From the NCBI RefSeq assembly GCF_009720825.1, contig NZ_WNKY01000009.1, positions 62,001 through 126,000 on the forward strand: 64,000 bases of DNA. The letters are read 5' to 3'. Shown in pieces: positions 9,551 to 17,921 of the stretch. The DNA comes from Duganella radicis. Lineage in GTDB: Bacteria > Pseudomonadota > Gammaproteobacteria > Burkholderiales > Burkholderiaceae_D. Each line of letters opens with the position of its first letter. Positions within the stretch are counted from its first letter, which is position 1. Under the pieces are notes generated by a model. That model ran no database searches. It had not been told where the DNA came from and worked only from the letters and a program-made list of their open reading frames with translations. The translations under genes were made by a program, and so were the position numbers.

Positions 9551-10384
9551 ATGAATAATTCTAAAAAATTCGCAGGCCTGGCCGGTCTCGCCAGCGTGCT
9601 GTGGATGGGTTTAACCGCGGCGGTAGCAGCGAATCAGAAGCGGCTGTTGTTCAACCCTCTTGGCAGCAAGCGTGAGGTGCTTAAGCCTTACAGCACTGGG
9701 CATCGCACCCGTCCTATCGTGGTACGGGCCAAGGACGGCACGCGTTTGTCCGGCTGGTTGATGACGCCTCCCGTCGCCGGTCCGCATCCTGGCGTAGTGT
9801 ATTTCGGCGGCCGTTCGGAAGAAGTGTCGTGGGTGGCGCGCGACGCCGGCAAACTGTTCCCCGGCATGGCGGTGCTGGCGGTGAATTACCGCGGCTATGG
9901 CGATTCGCATGGCGATCCGGCGGAAGAACACTTCGTCGACGACGGCCGCATGCTGTACGACTGGCTGAGCGAACGCCATCACGTCGATCCGAAGCGCATG
10001 GCGGTGGTGGGCCGCAGCCTTGGCTCCGGCGTGGCGGTGCAGGTGGCGATGGAGCGTGACGCCAATTCCATCGTGCTGATTACGCCTTATGATTCCATCC
10101 TCGCCATTGCCAAGCGCAAGTTCAAGGCGATTCCGGTGGAGTATGTGCTCCAGCACAAATTCGAATCGATCAAGTATGCGCACCAGCTCAAGGCGCCGAC
10201 CTATGTGCTGCGCGCGGCGGTGGATGACATCGTGCCCCACTCGCATACCGATCTGCTGGTGGAAAAACTGGGCGCGCTGCATGCGGACGAAATCGTGCCC
10301 GATTCCGACCACATTAACATCCCTTATCTGGAGTCCACGCAAACGCGGATTGCCAGTTTCCTGGCAAGCCGCTTCAATGCTTAG
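9551..10384 (+). CDS. Membrane-anchored or exported alpha/beta hydrolase
   Basis: Translation is set to the ATG at 9551 (277 aa), because the N-terminus then begins with a signal-anchor-like helix (residues ~7-27, FAGLAGLASVLWMGLTAAVA). The catalytic domain has VVYFGGRSEE as oxyanion strand, NYRGYGDSHG, and a nucleophile elbow GRSLGSG. The acid Asp is probably in DDIVPHS and the His in DHINIP near the end. This is the pattern of the BEM46/YqkD-like serine hydrolases with an N-terminal membrane anchor. The 3' end overlaps the convergent DUF3422 gene by 11 bp. The substrate is unknown. Confidence 0.82.
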   Translation: MNNSKKFAGLAGLASVLWMGLTAAVAANQKRLLFNPLGSKREVLKPYSTGHRTRPIVVRAKDGTRLSGWLMTPPVAGPHPGVVYFGGRSEEVSWVARDAGKLFPGMAVLAVNYRGYGDSHGDPAEEHFVDDGRMLYDWLSERHHVDPKRMAVVGRSLGSGVAVQVAMERDANSIVLITPYDSILAIAKRKFKAIPVEYVLQHKFESIKYAHQLKAPTYVLRAAVDDIVPHSHTDLLVEKLGALHADEIVPDSDHINIPYLESTQTRIASFLASRFNA

Positions 10385-11711
10385 ACGAGAGCTGGTGATG
10401 CAGGCGGCGCAGGCCTAGCCACACGGCGCCGATCACCAGCGGCACGGCGATGCCGGTCATCAGATCCGGATTGACCGGCGTGCCGCCGGCCTTCAGGGCC
10501 TTGCCGACGTAGCCCACCAATCCCAGCGTGTAATACGAAATCGCCGCCACCGACAGGCCTTCCACCGCCTGCTGCAAGCGCAGTTGCTGGGCCGCGCGCG
10601 CGTCCAGCGATTGCAGGATCTTGCGGTTCTGCTGTTCCTGCTCGATGCCGACCCGCGTGCGCAGCAGGTCATTGGTGCGGGCGATACGTTTCGCCAGCCC
10701 TTCCTGTCGCTGCGTCACCGAGGTGCAGGTGTTCAGGGCCGGCGCCAGGCGGCGGCCCATGAATTCCGCCAGGGTCGGCGTGCCGGGAATGCGCACCTCA
10801 CGCAGTTCCTGAATGCGCGATTGCACCAGATTGAAGTAAGCCTGCGAGGCGGCGAAGCGATAGCTGTTGTTGACCGAGATTTTCTCCAGCTGCGCGGCCA
10901 GGCTGGTAATCCGGTGCAGCATGTCCTGGTCGCCGTTGGCCTGGTTCCTGACCAGCGTGGCGGTGAGTTCGGCCAGTTCGTTTTCGATGCCGTTCAGCGC
11001 CGGCTGGGTGGCTTCGGCTTGCGGCAGGCCGAGTAGCGCCATCATGCGGTAGGTCTCGATTTCCAGCAGGCGGCCGACCAGGCGGCCGGGCTGGAATTCG
11101 CGCAGATGCTGGTCGCGCACCACGAAGCGGCTGAAACCATCCGGATGGATCAGGAAGTCAGTCCACACTTCGGCGTTGCCGCCGCCGCTGCTGCCCACCA
11201 GCGATTTGCCCTGATACAGTTCGCGGATGCTGGCGGTGAAGCTGTCGTCATCCGAGGCGTCCTTGCACAGCAGGACGTGGGCGGCGACGATGATCTTGCC
11301 GTGCAGGCCAGCCAGCCACTCCTGCGGCACATGCTGCACCGGCATGCGTTCGAAGGCGGAACGGAAGTCCATGCCGGCTTCGCCGCGCTCGACGAAGGTG
11401 TAGGTGGCGAACTCGGTGTGGCATTCCCATTTCAGGCGGAAGCGGCCGAAGTCGTGGAAGAAATAGCGCGCCTGTTCGTGCGGGCCGGCCACGCCGTAGT
11501 GCAGGCAAAGCTGTTCCAGTATCTGGTGCTGGCTGCTGCGGTGGTTCTGGCGCGAGGGCTGGTCCTGTTGCAGGTACAGCGCGAAATGGGTGATGCTCTC
11601 GGGCGCCTGCAATTGCAGGAAGGGGCGAGAGTGGACTTCAGCCGACAGGGGAACCCGCATCGGGTGATTGAGCTTGGCGAAATCGGCGTTGGCACGATAG
11701 GCGAGCGACAT
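10374..11711 (-). CDS. DUF3422 family protein with C-terminal membrane hairpin
   Basis: Starting at the ATG at 11711 (preceded by AAGGAAG) the protein has 445 aa and begins MSLAYRANADFAKLNHPMR. Conserved DUF3422 segments include EVHSRPF, the W/H-rich KWECHTEFATYTF, and a C-terminal helical region with two probable membrane spans (about 375-400 and 415-435). A predicted coiled coil lies before them (RTRVGIEQEQQNRKILQSLD). The family is widespread in proteobacteria, is membrane associated and has no established function. It lies 11 bp downstream of the D-lactate dehydrogenase gene and is probably the last gene of a four-gene operon. Confidence 0.85.
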   Translation of the reverse strand: MSLAYRANADFAKLNHPMRVPLSAEVHSRPFLQLQAPESITHFALYLQQDQPSRQNHRSSQHQILEQLCLHYGVAGPHEQARYFFHDFGRFRLKWECHTEFATYTFVERGEAGMDFRSAFERMPVQHVPQEWLAGLHGKIIVAAHVLLCKDASDDDSFTASIRELYQGKSLVGSSGGGNAEVWTDFLIHPDGFSRFVVRDQHLREFQPGRLVGRLLEIETYRMMALLGLPQAEATQPALNGIENELAELTATLVRNQANGDQDMLHRITSLAAQLEKISVNNSYRFAASQAYFNLVQSRIQELREVRIPGTPTLAEFMGRRLAPALNTCTSVTQRQEGLAKRIARTNDLLRTRVGIEQEQQNRKILQSLDARAAQQLRLQQAVEGLSVAAISYYTLGLVGYVGKALKAGGTPVNPDLMTGIAVPLVIGAVWLGLRRLHHQLSSKH

Positions 11712-11722
11712 GGACTTCCTTA

Positions 11723-12715
11723 TTAACCGGGTGTGAGTAGCGCATTGGCGCAAGGAGAGCCTTGCAAAAAGCAGGCCAGATTGGCGAATGTGACAGCGGC
11801 GATTTCGCGCATGGCTTCCATGGTGAAGAAGCCTTGGTGCCCTGTGACCAGTACATTCGGGAAGGTCATCAGTCGCTGGAAGACATCATCGGTAATAATG
11901 TCGCTGGAATGATCTTGGAAGAAGAGGGTACTTTCCTGCTCGTAGACGTCGATGGCCAGTGCGCCGAGCTGGCCGGACTTCAAGGCCTCGATCACGGCGG
12001 CAGTGTCGATCAAGCCGCCGCGCGAGGTGTTGACCAGCATGGCGCCGCGCTTCATGCGCGTCAGGCTGGCGGTGTTGATCATGTGCCGGGTAGCGTCCAG
12101 CAGCGGGCAATGCAGCGAGACCACGTCCGATTGCGCCAGCAGCGCATCGAGGCTGGCGCGTTCGGCCACACCTTCCAGTTGCGGCGTCGGTGCGGGATCG
12201 CTGACCAGCACCTTGCAGCCCATGCCATGGAAAATGCGTGCGGCGGCGGCGCCGATTTGTCCGGCGCCGACGATGCCGACGGTCTTGCCGTGTAGCGTCA
12301 TGCCCAGCAGGCCATCCAATGCGAAGTTGCCTTCGCGGACGCGCGCGTAGGCGCGGTGGGTGCGGCGGTTCAGTGTCATCACCAATGCCAATGCATGTTC
12401 GGCCACGGCTTCCGGCGCGTAGGCTGGCACGCGGGCGACGAACAGTTTTAGCCGGCCTGCGGCTTGCAGATCGACGTTGTTAAAGCCGGCGCAACGCAGC
12501 AGTACCGCACGCACGCCCAATGCGTGCAGGGCTTCCAGCACCGGCGCGTCCAGCAGGTCGTTGACGAACACGCAGACGGCAGTGCAGCCCTGCGCCAGCG
12601 GCACGGTGTCCAGCTCCAGCCGGTCGGAGAAGTAGACGGCTTCAACGCCGTTCGGACGCGCTTCGTCGAGGAAGCGGCGATCGTAGGGCTGGGCGCTATA
12701 GACGGCGATTTTCAT
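11723..12715 (-). CDS. ldhA: D-lactate dehydrogenase (2-hydroxyacid dehydrogenase family)
   Basis: The 330-aa protein is a D-2-hydroxyacid dehydrogenase. The NAD-binding Rossmann motif is GIVGAGQIGAAAA, the substrate Arg lies in NTSRGGLID, and the catalytic Glu/His pair is in DVYEQES...VLVTGHQGFFT. The insertion YEQESTLFFQDHSS is typical of fermentative LdhA, which reduces pyruvate to D-lactate with NADH. The ATG at 12715 overlaps the stop of the dinB-like gene (ATGA), so translation is coupled; a GTG three codons upstream is less likely. The adjacent NDH-2 gene (14779-16050) is another NADH-oxidising enzyme, but its link to this operon is only positional. Confidence 0.92.
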   Translation of the reverse strand: MKIAVYSAQPYDRRFLDEARPNGVEAVYFSDRLELDTVPLAQGCTAVCVFVNDLLDAPVLEALHALGVRAVLLRCAGFNNVDLQAAGRLKLFVARVPAYAPEAVAEHALALVMTLNRRTHRAYARVREGNFALDGLLGMTLHGKTVGIVGAGQIGAAAARIFHGMGCKVLVSDPAPTPQLEGVAERASLDALLAQSDVVSLHCPLLDATRHMINTASLTRMKRGAMLVNTSRGGLIDTAAVIEALKSGQLGALAIDVYEQESTLFFQDHSSDIITDDVFQRLMTFPNVLVTGHQGFFTMEAMREIAAVTFANLACFLQGSPCANALLTPG

Positions 12716-13233
12716 GGGACCCACAGTAGCAGGTCGGTGATGCCAATGTCCACGCCAGCTTGTGTCAACAGGGTGCTGGCCTGCCCGCGATGGTGGGTCT
12801 GGTGGTTGAAGAAATGCAGCAGCACGCCGCCGAAATGCTTGCGGTACAGGTCACCGCGCATGCTGCGGTATTCAAAGGTGTGAGCCAGGTCGGCGGCCGT
12901 GATTTGCGGCGCCCATTCAAGAATGGTGGCGTCCAGTTGCTCGCGGTGGGCGCGCAGTGCGGGCAGCGTGTCGCCGAAGGAATGCGTCAGGCCGCTGGGC
13001 TGCGGTAGTGCTTTTGCTGCTTGCAGCGCCGGGAAATCGGCCGGATGGGTGCTGAATCGCTTGAGCCAGATCGTGTCCGCCGCCAGCAGATGGTTCATGG
13101 TGCCAAACAGGGAGCCGAAGAAGGCTTTGCGGTCGGCTTCCAGTTCGCCGGGTGGCAGCTGGGCCGCCGCGTCGTACAGCTTCTGGTTCATGTCGGCGTT
13201 GTAGCGCGCCAGCAGGGCGATGTGTTCAATCAT
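12712..13233 (-). CDS. DinB family protein
   Basis: From the ATG at 13233 the protein has 173 aa and begins MIEHIALLARYNADMNQKLY. It has the DinB/YfiT four-helix bundle pattern with three metal-ligand histidines: His in MNHLLAADTIWLKRF (helix 2) and the pair in HFFNHQTHHRGQ (helix 4). DinB proteins bind Ni or Zn; many act as thiol-dependent transferases or are of unknown function. The start lies inside the end of the upstream 510-aa gene (8-bp overlap) and the stop overlaps ldhA by 4 bp, so the three genes are tightly coupled. The physiological role here is unknown. Confidence 0.85.
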   Translation of the reverse strand: MIEHIALLARYNADMNQKLYDAAAQLPPGELEADRKAFFGSLFGTMNHLLAADTIWLKRFSTHPADFPALQAAKALPQPSGLTHSFGDTLPALRAHREQLDATILEWAPQITAADLAHTFEYRSMRGDLYRKHFGGVLLHFFNHQTHHRGQASTLLTQAGVDIGITDLLLWVP

Positions 13234-14758
13234 TCGGTATGGCGTAGGGATTGGATTGCAGGAATATCTGGTCATTGATACGTCCCAGCACTTGCTCGCG
13301 CTCCTCGTCGTTCAGTGCGGGCAGGCCGACACGTTCCGGCTCCAGTGTGGTGAGCAGGTCGCGCGTCATGGATTTGCCAGATGGCGTGGTATGGTCTTCT
13401 TTCAGTTTGCCCAGCGTGTAGGTCAGCACGCGGGTCGATTGGTTGGCCTGCATCTCCAGCGTGGCCTTGGCCAGCACGCCTTTGTCGTAGGCGATGTTGG
13501 TGGTGCTGCTGGCCGAGTCGTCGATGGTGATGTATTTGTAGTTCTGCGAATTGGGCGACAGGTCCAGTGCCAGGCGCGCGTCGGCCTTGATCGGCGCGTG
13601 GTAGCGCGCTTTCAGGTGCGATTGCTGCTGCTGCGAGATGCCGCGATCCAGTTGCGAAGTGCCGCTGATGCTGGTCTTCTGCGACAGTTCGTAGGCAAAG
13701 CTGTCCTTCTCCGTGATGCGCGCCGGATTCGATGCCACTTCGGCCTGCGCGAACGATGCGTTGAAATCGGCCAGCCCGGTGGTCATGGCGCGGTCCTGGT
13801 TGGTCAGCACGATGCCGCGCGGCGCGATGGTTGGCGTGCCGTAGTCGCTGTTCATGCCGGTGAAGGCATCCTTGAACATGGTGATCATGGCGCCGTTGCC
13901 TTGTCCGCGCGCGCCGGCCTGATCGACCTGTTGCAAATATTTGTTCAATGCCTTGGCTTGTTGGTCCTTGCTGCCCCAACTGGCGGGCTGGCTCAGATCC
14001 ACATTGATCTTCCCGCTGCCTTCAGGGCCGTTGAAGCTGAGCGCGCGCTGTGCGGCGTCTGCATGGAAATCCAGTTTCTGCATCTGCGCAGGGCCGACCT
14101 TGAACTGGCCTTTCAAGTCTACCGACGACAGTGCGCCGTGATCGAACTGCGTCAGGCCGCCCACGTCGATATGCGGCGGCTGTTCGGACAGCCCGTCGAT
14201 GGCTTGCTGGAAGGCTTCCGCCAGCTTGCCCAGCGCCTTGCGCTCGCTGTCATTCAGCTTGCCGCTGCTGTGCGCCTCGATGGCGATGCTGTTGTCGCCG
14301 GCGTCCAGCTTCAGCTCCACCTTCACGCCGCTGCGGGTGGTGATCGTCAGCGCGACCTGATTGTCCCCCATGCCGTGCTGCGATACCTGCGTGGGCGAGA
14401 CCAGCATGTCGTAGGTATCGGCTTGCACGCCACTTGGCGCTTGCTGTACCGATTGCGAGAAGTCCTCGCCATCATAAGCCACCTGTTTCAGCAATTCGCC
14501 GCCCAGGCCCTTGAGGCGACCGGATGCCGGCTGCTCGTTGAAATTGCGCGCCATCAGATTAGCTGCGGTGCTGCGGGTGCGGTTTTCCCACACCAGCGCC
14601 TTGGGCTGCGCTTCGGCGGACGCGCCGCCCAGTGATACTACGGTGGAAGCGCCATTGCCGGTGGTACCGGTTGCGCTGGAGGTGGACGCGTAGGCGCCGG
14701 CCGTCGCCGGGTTGGCAACGGTCGGGGAGGTCCGATTCAGAGAGGTTATCGTCGTCAT
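13226..14758 (-). CDS. Uncharacterised 510-aa protein
   Basis: I do not recognise this protein with confidence. It has no signal peptide. The first ~45 residues are Ser/Thr/Ala/Gly-rich low complexity, followed by a mixed alpha/beta region. The segment LNDSERKAL...IDVGGLTQFDHGALSSVDL (about residues 165-215) is faintly like the region found after DUF5610 domains in other proteins, but I would not rely on that. The C-terminal ~180 residues look like a separate helical domain ending LNDEEREQVLGRINDQIF. It is the first gene of the run leading to DinB, LdhA and DUF3422, overlapping DinB by 8 bp. Codon use looks like its neighbours, so it is a genuine gene. Confidence 0.7.
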   Translation of the reverse strand: MTTITSLNRTSPTVANPATAGAYASTSSATGTTGNGASTVVSLGGASAEAQPKALVWENRTRSTAANLMARNFNEQPASGRLKGLGGELLKQVAYDGEDFSQSVQQAPSGVQADTYDMLVSPTQVSQHGMGDNQVALTITTRSGVKVELKLDAGDNSIAIEAHSSGKLNDSERKALGKLAEAFQQAIDGLSEQPPHIDVGGLTQFDHGALSSVDLKGQFKVGPAQMQKLDFHADAAQRALSFNGPEGSGKINVDLSQPASWGSKDQQAKALNKYLQQVDQAGARGQGNGAMITMFKDAFTGMNSDYGTPTIAPRGIVLTNQDRAMTTGLADFNASFAQAEVASNPARITEKDSFAYELSQKTSISGTSQLDRGISQQQQSHLKARYHAPIKADARLALDLSPNSQNYKYITIDDSASSTTNIAYDKGVLAKATLEMQANQSTRVLTYTLGKLKEDHTTPSGKSMTRDLLTTLEPERVGLPALNDEEREQVLGRINDQIFLQSNPYAIPND

Positions 14759-14778
14759 GGACCCATTATAGGCCGGTT

Positions 14779-16050
14779 TTAGCGGTGCAGCCTCACCGGC
14801 GGCAGCACCCTGGCGCGCAGCCAGTCAGCCAGCGTGTGGGTCAGCATCGGCACCGCGCCATGCAGCTGCAACAGGTGCTTCTGATACAGCAGGCGATACA
14901 TCACACTGGCGAACGGTCCGCCAACGCGGTAGCGCCTGCCGCTGACCGGGCCGGTGAGCGCACCCACCGCCGCCTGCTGGCCCAGCGAAATCAGCGAGCC
15001 ATAGTCGTGATAGCGGAAATCCGGGCACGGCGTGTCGTCCTTGCGCGCCAGCAGATCGGCCAGGAACATGGCTTGTTGATGCGCGACCTGCGCGCGCGGC
15101 GGTGTCGGGCCTTTGACAGGGCAGACGTAGTTGGCGCAATCGCCCAGCGCGTAAATGCGGCTGTCGTTGGTGGAGCGCAGACTGGCGTCGACCATGATTT
15201 TCTTGAGGTGATTGACGCTCAGCCCCAGTGTGGCGCACAGCGGCGGCGCTTCCACGCCGGCGGCCCACAGCACCAGGTCGGCCGGACGCGCCACGCCCTC
15301 GGCATCGGTCACCGCGTCGGCGCTGACGCTGGCCACAGCGATGGAAGTCAGCACCTCGATGCCCAGCGTGCGCAGATGGCGTGCGGCGCGCTGCGCTTGC
15401 AGCGGATCGAGTTGCGGCAGCAGGTGCTGGCCACGTTCGATCAGGGTGATGCGGATGTCCTGCTCCGGGTCCAGTTCATGCACGCGGTAGGCGGCCAGCG
15501 TGCGTGCCGTGTTGCTCAGTTCCGCCGCCAGTTCGACGCCGGTGGCGCCGCCGCCGACAATCACCACGTTCACCGGCTTCTTATGCTCGCCGGCGTGAAT
15601 GCAGGCATTGAAGAAGCGGCGACGGAAGTGCTCCGCATCGGCCACGCTGTCCAGCGTGAGCGCATGCTCCTGCGCGCCCGGTACGCCGAAGAAGTTGGTG
15701 ACGGAGCCCAGCGCCAATACCAGCTTGTCGTAGGCGATGACGCGGCAAGCGCCGTCGCCGCCGTCGCGTGGCGACAGGGTGATGGTCTGGTGCGCGCGGT
15801 CCATGCACAGCATGTCGCCCTGCACGAATTCGAAATCATGATCCAGCGCCTGCGCGCTGAATGGCAATTCGCTCACTTGCGGATCGCATTTGCCGGAAGC
15901 GACCGTGTGCAGCAGGGGCTTCCAGAAGTGACCGGGCCAGCGGTCCACCAGCACAATACGCGAACGCTTGCTGGCGCCGAGCGTGTCTCCAAGACGGGTG
16001 GCGAGTTCGAGCCCGCCCGCACCGCCGCCGACGATGACGATGGTTTCCAT
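14779..16050 (-). CDS. ndh: Type II NADH:quinone oxidoreductase (NDH-2)
   Basis: The 423-aa flavoprotein has an N-terminal FAD-binding motif (IVIVGGGAGGLELATRLG), a second dinucleotide motif for NADH (VVIVGGGATGVELAAEL, about residues 160-176), and the C-terminal FAD contact ALGDCA. The basic C-terminal amphipathic region (WLRARVLPPVRLHR) fits membrane association. NDH-2 oxidises NADH and reduces ubiquinone without pumping protons. A GGAGG ribosome-binding site lies just before the ATG at 16050. It sits 20 bp upstream of the 510-aa gene and 27 bp downstream of the HAD-like gene, so it may be in one transcript with them. Confidence 0.92.
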   Translation of the reverse strand: METIVIVGGGAGGLELATRLGDTLGASKRSRIVLVDRWPGHFWKPLLHTVASGKCDPQVSELPFSAQALDHDFEFVQGDMLCMDRAHQTITLSPRDGGDGACRVIAYDKLVLALGSVTNFFGVPGAQEHALTLDSVADAEHFRRRFFNACIHAGEHKKPVNVVIVGGGATGVELAAELSNTARTLAAYRVHELDPEQDIRITLIERGQHLLPQLDPLQAQRAARHLRTLGIEVLTSIAVASVSADAVTDAEGVARPADLVLWAAGVEAPPLCATLGLSVNHLKKIMVDASLRSTNDSRIYALGDCANYVCPVKGPTPPRAQVAHQQAMFLADLLARKDDTPCPDFRYHDYGSLISLGQQAAVGALTGPVSGRRYRVGGPFASVMYRLLYQKHLLQLHGAVPMLTHTLADWLRARVLPPVRLHR

Positions 16051-16077
16051 GATGCGCCTCCAGTACAGGTTAAAAAA

Positions 16078-16788
16078 CTATGCGGCTCGATGCAGCCCCG
16101 GTGCGGGGCGTTGCTGATCCGGCGTGTAGGGGCTGGCCTGCAATTCGTGCAGGGCGTCGAAGGTGATGAACTGGCGTGGACGCACCACGTCCGTGCCATA
16201 TGGCGCGACCGAGACGGTCCACAGGCCGGCATCGGCGGCGGCGCGTAGCGCAGGCACCGCGGTGTCGATGGCGATGGCGTTGTGCGGCGCCGCGCCGACG
16301 GCGTTCAGCGCATGGATGTAAGGACCGGCGCCGCTGGCGCTGTCGAAATTGACGCCGCCCGCGACCACGCTGAACAAGCTGGTGACGTCAGCGCCGAAGT
16401 AGCGGTCCAGCAGCGCGGAGGTGGCGGGCGCCGGCAAGTCGGTCAGGATGCAGATCTTGCAGCCGGCGGCCGCGGCGTCTTCGATCAGCGCCAGCGCGGC
16501 GGCTTGCGCCTGCGGAGGGCGCGAGATGACCGCCTGATGGAACTGGCGGTGCTTGTCCTCATACAGTTCCGCCACGCGCTGCTTTTCGCGCGACAGTGGC
16601 GGCACGCCGACAACGGAAGCGATGGCGCGGGCGTAACCATGGGTGGCGGCGGCGGCGCGCAGCGCCGGCAAGGTCCAGCGTACCGACAGGCCGGCGTTGG
16701 CAAACGCCGCGTTGCAGGCTGCCAGATGCAGCGCTTCGGTATCGAACAGAACGCCGTCCAGGCCCAGGAAGATCACGTCTATGCTCAT
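16078..16788 (-). CDS. HAD-superfamily fold protein lacking the catalytic nucleophile (probable pseudo-phosphatase)
   Basis: The 236-aa sequence aligns by eye with CbbY/Gph-type HAD phosphatases: MSIDVIFLGLDGVLFDTEALH, a helical cap, a motif II Thr in CILTDL, and a C-terminal IAIDTAVPALRAAADAG. The usual DxDGxLxD motif reads G9-L-D11-G-V-L-F-D16, so the Asp nucleophile is replaced by Gly9. The motif III Lys is also missing (ASGAGPYIHAL where KP.P..Y is usual), and motif IV keeps only one acid. The fold is kept but phosphatase activity should be lost. The ATG at 16788 was preferred to a TTG five codons upstream. It is divergent from a CbbR-like LysR regulator. Confidence 0.78.
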   Translation of the reverse strand: MSIDVIFLGLDGVLFDTEALHLAACNAAFANAGLSVRWTLPALRAAAATHGYARAIASVVGVPPLSREKQRVAELYEDKHRQFHQAVISRPPQAQAAALALIEDAAAAGCKICILTDLPAPATSALLDRYFGADVTSLFSVVAGGVNFDSASGAGPYIHALNAVGAAPHNAIAIDTAVPALRAAADAGLWTVSVAPYGTDVVRPRQFITFDALHELQASPYTPDQQRPAPGLHRAA

Positions 16789-16884
16789 TTTATTCTCGCT
16801 CAACGATGTCAGATGATTATCAATATAGAGGTAGAATGAACAAAAGAAAAATTAAAGATATTCGATAAACGATAAGGAATGCTT

Positions 16885-17820
16885 ATGTATCATGCGAGTT
16901 TTCGCCAGCTACAGTCGCTGGTACTGGTGGGGCGCCACGAGAGCGTGTCGCGCGCGGCGGACGCCATGCACCTGACGCAGCCTGCGGTGTCGTTGCAAAT
17001 CCGCACACTGGAGGAGATTGCCGGCATCGCGCTCACGCGCAAGGTGGGCCGCAACATCCAGCTGACGGCGGCCGGCGAAGTGATGGCGGAATTCTCCGAG
17101 CGCATATTGCGCCTGTGGGAACAGGCCACCGACGAACTGGCGGCGCTGCAAGGCGTCACCTCCGGTACGCTGCGCATCGGCGCGGTGACCACGGCGGAGC
17201 ACTTGCTGCCGCCGATGCTGGTGCCGTTCACGCTGGAGCGTCCGGACGTGCGCCTCAAGCTGCAAGTGGGGAACCGCACGGAGATCATCAACATGCTGGC
17301 GCGGCACGAGATCGAGCTGGCCATCATGGGCACGCCGCCGCGCGAGCTGCGCACCAACGCCGCCAAGTTCGCGCGCCATCCGATGGCGTTTGTCGCCAGT
17401 CCTTCGCATCCGCTGATGAAGAAGAAAAAAATCACGCTCAACGATGTGATGGCGGCCAACCTGCTGGTGCGCGAGCGTGGTTCGGGCACGCGCACGGCGG
17501 TGGAAAAGCTGCTGCGCGAAGAAGGGCATGCGGCGGAATTCGGCTCCGAGGTCTCCAGCAACGAGGCGATCAAGCGCATGGTGGCGGCGGGGCTGGGCGT
17601 GGGCTTCCTCTCGGTCCACGCTTGCGGGCTGGAATTCAAGGCCGGGCTGCTGGCCACCTTGCCCATCGATCTGGTGGAGGCGGACTGGCACATCATGCAC
17701 CTGACCGATCAGCCCATCCCCAAAGTGGCGGCGTCCTTCCAGGATTTTGTGATTGAAAACGGCCAGGATCTGGTGGCGCGCGAGCTGGAAGGATTCACCA
17801 AACGTAAATCGTATCGGTGA
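16885..17820 (+). CDS. LysR family transcriptional regulator, CbbR-like
   Basis: The start was placed at the second ATG (16885), because TAAGGA (16873-16878) is correctly spaced for it and too close to the ATG at 16879; the product is 311 aa (MYHASFRQLQSLVLVGRHES). The N-terminal LysR winged HTH is complete (SVSRAADAMHLTQPAVSLQIRTLEE) and the effector domain follows (LRIGAVTTAEHLLPPML). The N-terminal style and divergent HAD gene recall CbbR/CbbY pairs, but no carbon-fixation gene is in view. The 96-bp AT-richer spacer (16789-16884) should hold both promoters. The probable target is the nucleophile-less HAD gene. Confidence 0.88.
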   Translation: MYHASFRQLQSLVLVGRHESVSRAADAMHLTQPAVSLQIRTLEEIAGIALTRKVGRNIQLTAAGEVMAEFSERILRLWEQATDELAALQGVTSGTLRIGAVTTAEHLLPPMLVPFTLERPDVRLKLQVGNRTEIINMLARHEIELAIMGTPPRELRTNAAKFARHPMAFVASPSHPLMKKKKITLNDVMAANLLVRERGSGTRTAVEKLLREEGHAAEFGSEVSSNEAIKRMVAAGLGVGFLSVHACGLEFKAGLLATLPIDLVEADWHIMHLTDQPIPKVAASFQDFVIENGQDLVARELEGFTKRKSYR

Positions 17821-17856
17821 AGTGACCAGTACAGTGGTGGAAACTGTTTGCGTAAG

Positions 17857-17878
17857 TGTATTGGTCTGCACCAGTACA
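17857..17878. promoter_or_regulatory. Inverted-repeat operator (TGTAYTGGT-N4-ACCAGTACA) upstream of LysE-type exporter
   Basis: TGTATTGGT (17857-17865) and ACCAGTACA (17870-17878) form a 9-bp inverted repeat with one mismatch and a 4-bp spacer, ending 43 bp before the exporter start. A third copy, ACCAGTACA, lies at 17825-17833 in direct orientation, 45 bp upstream. Inverted plus direct repeats of this type are known for MocR/PdxR-like GntR regulators, whose genes often sit beside LysE/RhtB exporters. No such regulator is present in this window. Confidence 0.6.
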
Positions 17879-17921
17879 CTTGGCCGTACAATGCAAGTAC
17901 ACACCACACACGGATATCGTC

